Below, one piece after another: positions 25,991 through 39,595 of a stretch of 64,000 nucleotides of DNA. Under the pieces are notes generated by a model. It was not told the origin of the DNA. It worked only from the letters and a program-made list of their open reading frames with translations, and searched no databases. The number at the start of each line of letters is the position of its first letter. The first letter of the stretch is position 1. The DNA is from Numida meleagris (lineage: Eukaryota > Chordata > Aves > Galliformes > Numididae). Made by a program: the position numbers and the translations under genes. The stretch spans positions 80,803,575 through 80,867,574 of the forward strand of contig NC_034412.1 of assembly GCF_002078875.1 (NCBI RefSeq). Direction: 5' to 3'.

Positions 25991-27143
25991 TTCATTCAAA
26001 GTGTAACTGGAAATCTCTCTTTGGAAGATTACATAATTAATCTTATTTTTGTTTTCTGACCAAAAAAGGGCAGTTGATGTCTGTGAGGGACTATCTGTTC
26101 ATAGGATATGATCCTGTGCTTTGATAAAAATCCAGCCAAAGCATCTGAGTCAAAACAAGAAAGAAGTAACAAATGTTTTATTTAGTTTGTCTGTGATTAA
26201 ACAATTTCAAAATAATTTATTTGGAAGTCATAAAAGCTTTGAAATTAGATGACAGAACAGTACAATTTACAATAACAAAGTTACAAACAATTTTAAATTG
26301 CATCAAATAGTAAATCAGACTGAAGATAAAAAATGATGACACTTTTAGAAAACATTTTTAAAAATTCAGTCATTCTCAATTTTTCATTCAGTTTTCCCTT
26401 TTTTTTCCCCCTGTTAAATATTTTGCTTGGTCAGAATCCTTATTAAAATGAGTTACTTTCTTCTGGTGTATGTACAAAGTAATCCTACAATTATGAAAGA
26501 TTCCAATTTTATCTTTTCCTTATTGCTATCTTGTTTTGGTAGAAATATGCAAATTCTGTTGTGGAGAAAACTAAAAGTTCTAGTACATGTATGAAATATA
26601 GTAATTTTCACATATCAATAATTTGAGATGTACAATTCTTTTCTTCAAACAAAAATCAACAAAATTCAAAAAATGTCAAATTCTCAGTTCAGACAAAACA
26701 AAGTCATTTCAAATGTCTTTCAAAATATCAAGGGCCAATATGTCCCAGAGTAACTTACCAGATCAGACATGCAACATCTCAGTTTGAGAAAGTTCTCCAA
26801 TCATCCTGATATGGAGAAGAAGGCTTAATTTTCGTGCCCCAGTGTTCTACACTCCAAACTAGTCAGTCCTTCCTTCAGAATGTAAGGTCAGTCATTCCTA
26901 TGAAGGTGAACAATGTCATCTGGAAGAAGCTGAAGAACACCAAAATCAGAACTATTGTCTTTGTGGATAAGGGATTGTCCTGGATATTGTAATGCAGATA
27001 TTCCAATTTATCCTGCAATTAATCCAATTATTTTTTACTAAGTAGTTCCCCATTTTGGGACACATTAGCTTACACTAGAAATGCCCACCTGTGTTTGAGG
27101 AAAGTTTCTACAAAGAATGCTTCAATACAATTGACACATTCAC

Positions 27144-27160
27144 AAAAAAAAAAAAAAAAA
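27144..27160. repeat. Poly-A run (17 A)
   Basis: A homopolymer of 17 A in otherwise ordinary AT-rich sequence; no retroposon was recognised upstream. Confidence 0.9.
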
Positions 27161-30100
27161 GTTGTTGTATTTTTCTGAATCAGACTTTCTCAACTCAAAA
27201 TATTTATCCAAAAATTCACTAAAAAGTGATTAAACTACTTTTTAAACTTGCTTCTTCCTGTTCTGCATTCTTCTCGTTGGGAAATACTGACTGCACAGAT
27301 TGACGCAGTAAGAGATCTGCACCCAGGGGAAGCAGATGCACTGAGATTAGCTGAAGCTCTGTGGATGCGGATATTACTCCTGGGAGCAAAATGTTTCTGT
27401 AATTTGCAGTGACATGCTTTGCACTGGCAGAAAGGACTCTGCTTGCCCTCAGACACCCTCTCTCTCTGCTCTCTCATCACATAAAATTTTTAATCTCAAC
27501 ATTTCTGTGTATAGAAGAGCAGGAAGCTTTGCGAATCTCCTGTCCCTAATATTCTATGGTCCGAACCTGAAAAAGACACCTCTGGGAAGGAAGAGGTGAA
27601 TATGAAACCCGCCATGTAGAAGGCACAACTGGAAGAGTGAATCTAGGTCATCTCAAACACCCTTGAAAAAAATGGTCTATTCTTTTCAATTATATCAATG
27701 TAGAATTGGTGGCACAATTCAGTTGTGCTAACGTAGGTGTACAATGATGTTTGATTCCTAACTGCCAGCCCAGAAAGGTGCAGGGTCCTGGGTCATACCT
27801 GCCAGCTCCATGAAGGTGACCCAGGATATGTCAAATGATGCGAGACACCCCTGTTCAGGCAGGTGAATCACTTCCAAACACTATATTTGGAATACAGTAG
27901 CAAGGACAAAATAGCTATTCTATGTAGAATGTAGAATCCACCTTATATTTATCTATAAAGAAGTCATGACAAATCTGTCAAGCAATCACCATGTTCTTAA
28001 GGTACAGAAGTTTTTGAAAGGCCGTGGCAAAAGGGAAAAGAGGGAAACCTTTTTTTTCTCTTTTCCTATTAGGAAGGCAGCAAAACCTTGCCCAGCCTTG
28101 GCACCTGTGAAACCTACCTCACACCTAACAAGCACTAAATGTTTCTGCATACAAACTTGCTTTGTTGCCAGCTCACATCCTATTTTAATGCAGATTAATT
28201 TTTCTGTGTATGTAACTCTTCTGCCCCATATATAAGATTATTTAAATACCTCCTTCCAATATGTTGGCCTTATCCAGGGCTCTTTCTTGGCCTTCTGTTT
28301 TTTTTTCGCTACTCATCCCTCTTTATTTTCAAAAAGACTACAAAATCTGTGGGGACTTTGTTCTGAAATATGCTTTGTTTAATTCCAAGTCTCAGATTGC
28401 CTGTACTCCGCAAATGTGTGATATCTCCCTTTTTTTGATGTTGAAACAAATTAAATTGGCAAAAAGAACTCCTAAATGTGAGGGCATAGATTTATTTACT
28501 CTAAAAGAATGCATCTCAAAGCATGTAAAATTTTCTGCATGAAGAATTTTTATGATTCTCATCTGAGTATTTTAACATGTTGCTTCTTGAGTTCAGGTTT
28601 GGCAAAACTGAGAGTTGCTCTCCAGCTATAGTTCTGATTTTCTTTCCTTTATTACTCACTTCTTTGTTCTGTAGTGTATGAACCTTTCACTGATTTTGAA
28701 ATCAAAGGGAAGAACTTCAGTTGAATAGGACAAGGCTTTTAAAATGCATCTAACTACATTATTTATAATAAATTTCCCTTGCAGATCTTATCCCGTAGAT
28801 TATATAGAGCAAATAGGCTGTATGCTTTGCACTGTATTTTACAGATGAGATAACAGAAGAAGACTCAATAAGAAGATGAAATAAGACTAATTTAAACTAT
28901 ATAACAAATATAAAAGGAATGTTGAAAATGTCCGTGATACTTAGGAAATAAGTTTCATCACTCATTGGAGACTCCTCTGCTTTTGAGTTACTTTCCTTTC
29001 TTATCTTTCAGAAACTGATTATGATTTTCCTTCCTGTATTCACTGTACTTATCTTCTTTTGTGCAGAAGAGAGTATACGTATAGGAGGACATACATTTAT
29101 GTGTGTTTCTATATTTATGTATGCAAATAGCAAACACGTAATACCAGTTCTTCCTCCTTCTTGAATCAGCATGTTATCGCCTCACCAGACTAACAAATTA
29201 AAAACAATTTCCAATTTCTTTCACAAATACCTAGTGGCTAAGCATTATTAATGCTTTTGTTGGACTGGCATAAATTCAAAAATTGCTCAGTTAGGGGAAA
29301 GGAATATAAAGCATCGATTGTTTACAATCAGTTTTTGTAATCTATATTTTCCTTATGGAGGTGAAAGTTTATCTCTTTGTATAACAGCAGTTATAATTTC
29401 ATTACAACTATTCATCAAAACTGATATTTTGGAGATGCAAATCATTGCTTTCTGAGGCTACAAAGTAAGCAAGCTGCTTGCCTTTACTTTAATACTCTCC
29501 TTTAAAAGAATAGCTGCCAGCAAGTTATAGGTTTATCTCATATATGTGAGAGTACTCACAATAAATCACTTCTGCTTGCAGCAGTCATAGATTATGAGGC
29601 TTTTATAATCATGGAATAAGCCCAATAGTCCACTGCCATTCTCAGAAGATTGAAAATCACTGTGTATTATTCTCTTTGTGTGGATGAATGAGTCTCTTGT
29701 TTCTCAGGGGCTAGTGTTGCGTTTAGCCATGCTGTTGGTATGTACCTTGTATATCAGAAATGTTTCTTACAAGTTGGGAAACATTAGGGAGTTTTGTCAA
29801 TTTCTGACATCTGTTTCTGTGAAAGAATGAAGTGCACTTCAGGATTTTTAACTCCATAAAATCATTCTTTCTGTTCTTTCTTTTTTCCCCAGGTACAAGA
29901 TAATCTTCTATAAAACAGTGTTTTTAAATGCTTTGACACTGCAAGAAGTACATGAAAGCCATTGGAATGAAGTCTGTGAGAGATGTTCATCTTATTTCTC
30001 TCTTGGAACAATTATGGCTAATAGATACACTGATTCTTTGGAATCGTTTAAACCACAATATTTGTAGAGCAATGATTAGAAGGAGTTTCTTAGTGGAAAT

Positions 30101-31891
30101 AGATCTAAATCTATGGTTTTGATGACATCTTCAGCAAAACATTTGTGCTATAAGCAAGATAATGATGACAAATATCAAGGTATCAAGGTCAGTGTAATTA
30201 CTTTCTATATTTAAATTAGCATTACCCTGGGTGTTACATGCAGACTATATACAAGCACCAGTCTACTGCTATCCTTTGTTAGGAACAGACTTTCTCACAT
30301 TTACATTATGAACATTAATACATGTACCAAAATAAAAAATTTAAAACATACATTTTTTTTTGTTTATAACTCAGAAGGCTTAGAAAGTGGAGAAAATAAA
30401 GAGGAAGTAAAATGTAGAACAAAGCTGTAGATATGCAAACTCGGAAATGCAGATTTCAGAAATGTATTTCATCCAAGAGAGCTGGATTGCAGAAACTAGC
30501 TAGCATTCAAAAAGGAATTGGTGTGTCAGGTTCTTATTTACATTTCTGATACTCCTGAAATTAATAGGTAGCTATTTACTTTAATCTTCCCCTATCAACC
30601 ACAAACTGCTTGTATATGTTTCATCACAATCATTCTGATAGGAATTGAATTTTACTTTGGTGGCATTGAGTTTCTAATTTTCAAACTCTCGTTATCATTT
30701 GGTAATTGTGCTTGAGGGTGATATAAGAACCTTACGTCAGAAGTGCTTCAGAATTATACTTATGTCTTGGCTGGACTGAATGAACAGTAGCAGTGTGCTG
30801 ATTCAAAGGTATATATAAATGAAAAATATTCCAGTGCCAAAGTAACATGATCCTCCAAGCTGTAAGTTAAATTTAATGTGGTAACTAAAGACAAGGTCAG
30901 TAAAGCAAGCCTTACTCCTTTGGATTTTTTGTTTTAATACTATTCAGTATCTGGACACAGTAAATTCAGTGCCCCCCAGCCCCACACCCGCAACAGATCT
31001 CCTGAATTGTCTTTGAAATTACTCATTTTTCCTCCAGCTGTGTTGCAATATTCAGCTGAGGCTATAAATAAACAGCTCTTTCAGATGTCATTGGCTAACA
31101 TCATACTATGCATTGATCATGGACTAACACTTCCAAATTGCTATTGCATTGTGAACTGGATGTTCCCAGCCTAAAATATGTGTAGCTTGTGGTAATATGG
31201 TATGAACACTCTTGAGTCCCTCAAGTTTTACAGCTTCTGCATCATCAGTCACAAATTTAAATCTTCTGCCATTTTTATACAGTAAAGTCATGATAAAATG
31301 ACTCTTAAGCTACAAAGCAAAGGAAAAAAATACTCTTTTTCTCAGTGGTGACAGCTTGTCTCTCTCTATTTTTCATCCAAACAAGTAGAACGCTGTAAAT
31401 CCTGTCCAGAAAACACAGACTGGAAGAATTAATCATGGGTATGTTTATGAGCTGTCTGGAGCAGATTAACTGTTGTGTTGACAACGCAATTTACAAATTA
31501 TCTATCAACATCAACAGAAGTATAGCACCTGATCCTGATGTCAAGGAGAGCAGACCTGAGTTCTCACCAAAGAGCTAAGCCAGTGTTGTAACCTACAAAT
31601 CAGAGCCTCAGAGAATGGTCCTTGAAATCTAGTACCTGCACCTGTGTGCTGTCACCCAAACATCTCCCCATGAATGAGGAATATGCACTGTACATCTAGT
31701 AAGCACAAATGTGCAGGTGGGTCAGTTCAATGAACAGGACAGTTTCTCATTACCTAGGGAAGATCATATGCCCTGAAACCCTAGAGTTCCCCTCTTACAG
31801 TATTTTGGTGTTAGTGAATAGTTTTTATAGATAATTGTGACATTTATGCTCCAGTTTTTGCAAGCACTTTCATGGATATAGAAAAAATAAA

Positions 31892-32055
31892 ACATCTCCA
31901 TGAACATGAGCCAGCAATATGCCCTTTTAACAATGGTGGCCAACAGCCTTCTGGGCTGCCGGAGAGTAGTTTGGGGGAGATGACCCTTCCCCTCTACCCA
32001 GCCCTGGTGAGATACAGCAGGAGTGCACAGTCCAGTTCTGAGCTTGCCTTTGGTG
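31892..32055 (+). mobile_element. Old CR1 LINE fragment
   Basis: ACATGAGCCAGCAATATGCCC, then GGCCAACAGCCTTCTGGGCTG, then CTTCCCCTCTACCCAGCCCTGGTGAGA and GTCCAGTTCTG follow the order of the CR1 region just downstream of the reverse transcriptase core, on the plus strand. The copy is diverged and has small deletions. The 72-codon open frame at 31872-32090 overlaps it and is a by-product of the LINE, not a gene. Neither the CR1 3' terminus nor the 5' part is present. Confidence 0.82.
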
Positions 32056-35000
32056 GAAATTCAGGATTAGAGGAACTGTGGATTATTTAAGGAGAGGACT
32101 GAGGACAGGACTACAGTTAGTGAGTTAGCATTAGAGTCAATGGATTTTTGTGCATGTCTGGGTTAATCCAAACCACCACAGTTCTAACACAGCCTCCAAG
32201 GTAATGGATCGGATTTTCATCATCTGCTAACTAGCTTGACAACGAGTATGCAGTATTTATTAAAGGTTGAGAAGAAAAGGAAAAATTGCCATGAGAATTG
32301 GTTTGCTTCATCTTCTCGACATTCCTGTACAAACAACATGAGACTCATTAAAAATACTTGCACTTGAGAATTTTGCAGTACTTTGCAAATTGACTCATTC
32401 AAGAAGTGCTGTATTTCTCATTGTCTAAATCAATTCATTTGCAGGAGGCATGGTGTTTCTCATTGTTTAAAGCAATTCATTTGCATCTGCTGAATACTCT
32501 TATGCTACAAGATGCTTAAATTGTGAAAAATAAGCCCTTTCTTCATGTTACTGGCAATGTAATGCAAGCAACAGCATATGGAATAAGCCATGATGCAAAT
32601 GATTTCATTAGGTTATTAGATTCTTAAAGATTAATATTAACAACTGACATTGCCCCATGTAACAATAGCAGCTTTTCATTGCAACAGCTAGTTTTAAAAT
32701 GGAGTGTTGTTGTCCCTCTTATCATTTGGTACCAGATGAGAGTAATAAGAAAAGCACGTCCTCTATCCAACAGCTGGGAACCCCAGCTTCATAGATAAGA
32801 GAGGTTGCGTTAGTTCTGACAAAAACTGAAATGTCCTTAAAATTTTTCAGGGAATAATGGGATCCATACAGAAATGCAAAGGACAATTTAACAAGTTTGT
32901 ACAATCATTAATCTTATGTTTTAAGCTCATCTTGGAAAATGTGGACCTAATTCAGACTTCCTGTAACTTATGGTTTCTTTCAGATTTCTGAATAGTCATA
33001 TGTGGATATTCTTTATCATTAGGAAAAAAAATTAAATTCAGTGATCAAAACACCAAAAATAATTGCTTCGAGCTGAAGTTTTCAGAGTAATATATTGGCA
33101 TTTTAGGATGTGGAATTAAATGTCTGAAACTTAAATGCAAACCTTTTTAGCGGAATGAGTGGAAAAGGACATCCACTTTACATTTTAAGACCTCTTTTCA
33201 GCTTATTTTTGGCAGGCATAGGACATATGCATTCTTTACTGCAATTTATAAAGATTTAGAGAATAATTGCTAGCCAATGCAACCTAAAATCCTTGAAAAT
33301 GTAACTACTTGCATTGGGACTGAAAATATCCACTTGCTTTCATCATTTTCCCTTCCTGCTTGAGGGACCCTGAACAATGTCATAAAACATCTCCATCCCA
33401 GGCCAATTTGGTCTGGACTCAGCAAACCATTTTGCCTCTCTCAGAAGCTTGTGAAGAGTCACTTGATTATAGCTTGGAAAAAAACAAACCTCAGTAAATT
33501 TAGGTACTTAATACTTCACAATATTTTCTTATGAAATTGATCTAATATGACCCAGGAAAATAAGTCTTTCTACTTGTATGTATTTTCCCAGTTCATCAAT
33601 GTTTTGAAAAATTGTTGGTAAAAAACAAATGCAGGCAAATACAGTTGATGATGTGGTTCCTAGAGATGGTTGTTGAAAAGGTGTCTATGCTGAACTTATT
33701 AAATATCAGCTCCTCTGCACACTGCTGACTACAAGGCATCCCTGAAATACTTGCAGTGCAGTGGTGGAGCAGCAGTTTGTGACCAAGGGTCAGTCGGAAT
33801 ACACCTTTTTTCTTTGAATGTTTACTTGAAAATCTTGAATAGTTCTCACTAGAGGTCTTATAATATAATAACTGAAAGTTGCCAGAGGAGCACAAAACGC
33901 TGGATTAAAGGCCGTGGCGCTTTCCTAAAGAAACATTTACTGTCTTATTTTAGACCTAAAACAAAAATGGAAGCAGAAACCAGGCTCTTATCAGCAGTAT
34001 GGTGTGAGGACTGCTCACTGCAGCTATGAGTAAGGAAAAGGTGATGCCCATTAGAAAGCAGGAAACTGAAAACTGCACTGGGAAAATATAGTTGTTTTGT
34101 ACAGCATTCTCACCTATAGCTGTTACTGAGGACTGTAAAGGAAGGTTAGTATGTCACTTTGCATTTTGGAAAAAAATGAGGCTTAGAAGAAAGAAGCAGC
34201 TAGACTAAGCTCGGAATTATGATTGCAGCTGGAAATAAAACCAACAGTTTTTCTATTACTGTAAAAACCACTAAGCTTCTAGAAGTCATGTGTTAATAGA
34301 CGGATGCTGTGAATATGTTGTAAAACACAAAACTAAAGGTTAAGTATCTTCAAATAGATAAGAAATGTGAATTGCCTACATTTTTCCAAATCCTTATGTG
34401 ACTGCCTATTAAAGTTACCACAAAAACTGTACATTGAGAAAAGTGTTACTTGGGTTGCAAAGTCCAGTAGCTTTGAAAGAGAGCAGTAACTCATTTTTAT
34501 ATTTCTCAATATTTTTATTATAAAAGATTTTTGCTAAGAAAAAGCAGCTTTCCTAAGAATGCTATCATTTGTGTTCTTTGTAGCAAGTACTTGAAACATA
34601 GCAATAAAAAAATTCTTGAGCTATGGAATTACCTTTCCTTTGTCTCTTAATATTCCATTTGTGTTTAGCTGAAGTATCAATTTCTGGTTTTTCATGACCT
34701 GTTTTTTAAGGGAATATTTAGCTTTTTGCTAAAGTGTTGACAGTGAACATTTTAAAGGTCTGAACCGAGGCTATTACCAACACAACATTTGGTAAAATAG
34801 CAGACATAGTACTCGCTTAGGTACTTAGACACTTGCTTAGGAATGACAGGCATGTGCAGGAAATTTGGCTGGCCTTTTTTTTCTGGTCATCCACTCCACC
34901 TTAGTAGTAGGAGTCACTTTCCATTGGCAGCTGATTGACTTAACACCAGTATACTAGTTTCCATGTGTTGCAACAGTTTAGGAGCTACAGAAAATATACT

Positions 35001-38000
35001 GTAATTGCACATATTGAGAATTTAAAACAAAATTTTCACCAGATAGATGTTAAAAGATCACCATTTGTTATTAATAGTGAATCTTTAGAAGTATTAGGAG
35101 CATCTAATTTATATTTGCCAGACGTCTTTGATGAAGGTCTTATTCACATGCTTTGAGAGCAAAACCATGTTCAGAGAACTCCTTCCTCTTTCAGGTCCAT
35201 GAAAGCACAGAGGTGGGGCATAATTAACATCATATGGATGATTACATGTCTGGCATTTGTGAGCTGCTTAGTTTGGCACCACAGATAACTTCTTTTAAAA
35301 TATATGCTTTTAGTGGTAATTCTAATAATTAGAAATAGGTGGTTACATTTTGATGCATTTTATTACATATTTGAAGATATTTATAATCTGTCTTGCATCT
35401 CAGAGTGTGATGATGAATTCTAGAAGATCACCGAATTATAAAATTTTTCTTATTTATGCTTCCTGCTCCCTCAGGCTTCTTCATTTTTTAATTTTTTTTT
35501 TTTTTTAAATAAGCAGCCTGTGGAGATTGTTCCTTATTCCTGGGATGCGTTTGAGGATGTGTTTTAAGCCCTCTACTTGGGCCTTAGAGGTCCTCCCATG
35601 AAGAACAGCTTGCAGGATATATGCTTTTGATTGTGCATTTTATGGAGAGGATATTTCCTCCATAGCTTTTTGTTAACAGCGTGGCACACTTCAAACACCA
35701 TGACAATATAAATGAGGAAAATAAATCAAAGGCATTTTGGAAAACTAAATTGTTTGGGTATAAATTTTGCCTTTGGATACTATGCCGCATGAAACTAAAA
35801 CAGATTTCAGAATCAGAGTGTGAGTATCCACAGGATGTATTTGACTTTTAAACTATTAATTGCACACAGCAATTAGCTAAGTAACAAATGTTTTTTTTAA
35901 CCATTACCATCAGTGTAAAATAACCTTTTACAAACTCTAAGAGAATATGAGATAACCAACGTACTATTTAGGCATATTATACAAAAGTACTGGTAGAGTT
36001 CATTACATTGTTACCAAACAGAAGGCCAAATGCTTTTTATTTACTCTAAGGAGTTCATTCAGCCTATGTGTAAAGTACACTAACATGAAGTGGAACTATA
36101 CAGATATATTGAGGGGAAAATAAAGACTATTTAGTCATTGCTCAAAATTATTATTCAAAAGTCAGATGTGATCCTCTCAGTACTAACTAAAAGTAGTGCT
36201 CTTCTGTTCTGCCTCTGAACATAGTCTTTCATGCATAGCAGTTACAAAAGAAAGGTTATTTCAGATCTTCGTGTCAGGAAACACACTATGCATTTGGTGA
36301 TGGGGTGTTTTGTTTCCCAGAGCATGTTTAAACTTTTTCAGAATAAGGGCTTGTGCTGTGCAGAGCATACCAAAATCCAAATAACTCATGGAATCTTTGG
36401 CATTGAAGGGAAGCTCACTTATAGTCCAGTGCAGCTCAAAGCAGTTTAAAGATACGGTGAAGATGATCTTCCTGTCTGAAGCACCTCACCTGAGCTGGCT
36501 CTCTGCTAACAGGCTAAATGCAGTCAGACATCCAGAAACTGCTCTGATTTCTGAAAATGAACTTTCTACCCTTTACATCATTTTTACATCATCAGTCAAG
36601 TGACCGTTTCTAATAAAAAGTAATTTTCACCAAGCTAAACTGTAAGTCATACATTTATATGAAGTGAAGCCAGTCACCTACATCACTTGGGAAAAAGGAT
36701 TTCCTAATTACTTTTAAGCAAGGAAAGAATGTATGTGGATGTTTAGGAAGAGAGGTCATTTCACAAAGGAATTCAAAGTAAATTCATTGCATAACTTAAA
36801 TTTGTATTAATATTTCCTCTACCTATCTTCTTTGACTCTTGATACCTTTGACAGAGAACAAGTGTTGAGAATATATCAATACATATTAAATTTGCTGTTT
36901 AATTATCTAAAACACTAACCAGCAGAGTTCTAAAAGGCACATTTTCTATTCTTTCAGCCCTGGCTCTTTTTGTTCCCATTTGCTTTTCTCTTTCCTCATC
37001 TTCGGGTTAAAGCCTTGGCTCTGTGTAATCACTAGTAAAGGCACAGCCCTAGTGCTTTACATAAACTTCTCAAGACAAACCCCTGTGAGAGAATAACAGA
37101 CAACATGAAAGAAGGTATGGCTAAGGCAAGACCCTTTTGAAACACACATATGCATTGCTATCTGTGTTCACAGTTTGGTGAACACCACTCTCTCACTTTT
37201 TAAAGAATAAAGGTACACAAGACCAAAACTGGAATCTCTTTGGTTAACGGGAGGAATGAGAAAGTAAATCAGTCAGTATATCAAGAAAAAGAGAAGAGCC
37301 TTTCTAATTCTCATTTGGACTGTTCAAATTCAGGCTGAATGGGTGTTCAAGCACTCACAACTCATACATGTCAGGGTAATCTTCTCTAAAGCCTGTGCTT
37401 TCTTAGTAACAGTCAGAGTAGGTACACTTTTTGCTGCATTTGTTCAATTAATTACAGATGTGTTTTCTCTGGGAGATATCCTAGGCACTATTTTCTGCAG
37501 ACACTGTAAATCACAAGCCTATAACACACAGTGTGCAACTCTCCTACTTAAAAAGGCTCAGATCCCTCATGCTTTCCTATAACAATAAAGTTTAACAATT
37601 ACCTCAGTTTTCAGTTACTGAATTGTTGAACTCTATGCAATACATGGTAGAAATAAAGAATCTCAGCTCTTTGAACAAAATACTGTTATTTACAAGCACA
37701 TAGTATGGCTTTGCTTAGGAAAGGTCAATCATTCTGAGATATTCAATGATTTTTCTGACTACATAGGAGATCTTATTGATTACACCTTAGGATAATATTT
37801 ATTTTTTTGTTCTGTATCTATTTATTCACTACATTACAGATGCTTTAAAGCCAATTATCAGAGTTAATATCAAAAAGGTGAGCAGTCTCATTGCTTCGCT
37901 TCTGTGTATAGGTTTTCCTTCACTTTTATAAATAATGATTTATGCAAGTCACTGAGACAGCTGTTCCTTCCATTGTGAAGTTTATTATCTCCAAGATGAA

Positions 38001-39160
38001 CAGACAAGTCATTAAGCTCTCATAGATGGATTAGCATACAGAAAGATCACTACATTGTGATTTTCTGGTTACGTGGTTCAATACAATGACGGTTTAAGGA
38101 AGTAAAAGCCAATTTCAGCACTGTCATTACAGAATACCATATGTCATAGATAGGCAGTTATAAATACTGTCACCAAGAAGAGTTGCTTCCCCATGAAGTG
38201 GTCCTTCTATCATATAGTAATGGGGTCACTAATACATAAAAATTATTTATGAATAATGGTCTTAGGATTTAACTTCCATATCACCTATATATTTCTTCAA
38301 TTATATCTTTTAATCGAAAAGTTCTGTAATGAGGCAAACCTGCTCTTAAAGGTTCTTTTCATGTCAGTGTACATCTTTTCTCAACAGATGAATTTTCAAA
38401 AATATCCAACTTAATTAATATCTTATTAAGATGGAGCTCTGGGTACTTTTCTCAGCATTAATGCAAAATGCATCTTGCACCTTCCATTAGGGTTGCCTCT
38501 CTAGCACATTATCTGACAAATTATTTGCGTTCATTGCAGAACAGAAACATAACGTTTAGTATTTGCCCATTTCTTAATGAGAGTATACAGGATATGGGAG
38601 GAAATAAAACACTTTCAACCAGGTTTTATGCCTAGCTTGGTATAAGAGCATTAAGAACAATTAAGAACATTGTGCAACACAGTCAGGATAGGGAATTCAT
38701 TTGATTGCAGGTTTTAGCAGTCAGAAAATTCTGTAATACTCACTGAAGAACCAGTTGGTTTTGCCTGATGGAAAAGATTTCACTAACTTCAGCATGGGTT
38801 GGCAGCCAGAGACATCCCCAACCTTGGCCTTGTGAGGATCACATGGCTGAGAAGCACAGCCTTTTGTAAGGGATGGAATCTAAGTATTACCATTCTCCAG
38901 TACGTCATACACACTATCTGGTCAAGTTTTATAATCATTAATTGTTCCTAAGAAAATGAGTAAAGTAATACCTTTTGTTGTTGTCTGTATTAAAAAAGAT
39001 GCACGCTTCTGTTATATGTCAAATTAAGTAATGAGATATGTAAGATACAATCCTTATGGACCAATATAGCACCTTATACTTTGATAACTCTGAAACACAG
39101 GACCTATGCTGATAAAAAGGAAGGGATAATATAAATACAAGTGAAAAAATAAATATAAAT
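32056..39160. other. AT-rich stretch without recognised genes
   Basis: No gene or known repeat was recognised apart from the local duplication at 32414-32485. Open frames are under 100 codons and not protein-like. Confidence 0.55.
32414..32485. repeat. Local 42-bp tandem duplication with octamer site
   Basis: A 30-base segment (32414-32443) recurs at 32456-32485 with two mismatches, a spacing of 42 bases. Each copy ends in CAATTCATTTGCA; the second completes an octamer (ATTTGCAT, 32479-32486), and another octamer in inverse orientation (ATGCAAAT) lies at 32593-32600. Confidence 0.85.
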
Positions 39161-39595
39161 GTTCAGAGAAGGGCAACAAAGCCAGTGAGGTGTCTAGAGC
39201 ACAAGGCTTATGAGGAGAAATTGAGGTAACTAGGATTGTCTGGAGGAGGCTCAGGGATGATCATATCACTCTCTACAACTACCCAAAGGGAGGTTGTGGT
39301 AAGGTGAAGGTTGGCTTTTTCTCCCATTAAACTAGCAAAAGGACTAGAGGGAATGGCCTCCTGTTGCACCAGGGGAGATTCAGGTTGGACGTTAGGAAAT
39401 ACTTCTTCTCCGAGAGAGTGGTCAGGCACTGGAATGGGCTGCCCACGGAGGTGGTGAAGACACCAACCCTGGAGGTGTTCATGTTTAGATGTTGTGTTGA
39501 GGGAGGACATGGTTTTGTGGGAAATACTGGTGATATGTGGACAGTTGGACTGAAAGATCTTAGAGGCCTTTTCCAACGTAGGTGATTCTATGATT
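39161..39595 (+). mobile_element. CR1 LINE, 3' end copy with intact terminus
   Basis: A 435-base plus-strand CR1 remnant. It starts at GTTCAGAGAAGGGCAACAAAG, passes GGCTTATGAGGAGAAATTGAGG, CTCTACAACTACC, AATGGCCTCCTGTTGCACCAGG, GGCACTGGAATGGGCTGCCC and CTGGAGGTGTTCATG, and ends at the typical terminal TTCCAACGTAGGTGATTCTATGATT. It is 5' truncated, as most CR1 copies are, and carries no full reverse transcriptase domain. The open frames on both strands here (39208-39612 minus, 39364-39585 plus) lie inside the element and are not genes. Confidence 0.95.

Larger units (their letters stand above)
21013..31891. other. Long AT-rich stretch without recognised genes
   Basis: Nearly 11 kb with no recognisable exon, RNA gene or transposable element. 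Small items within it are listed separately: a T-rich run, a G-rich run, a poly-A run and an AT-rich enhancer-like block. Open frames such as 22297-22605 (-), 27966-28235 (+) and 28261-28542 (+) have no family resemblance. Confidence 0.55.

Noticed and set aside
31872..32090. 72-codon plus-strand open frame
   Set aside because: It overlaps an old CR1 fragment.
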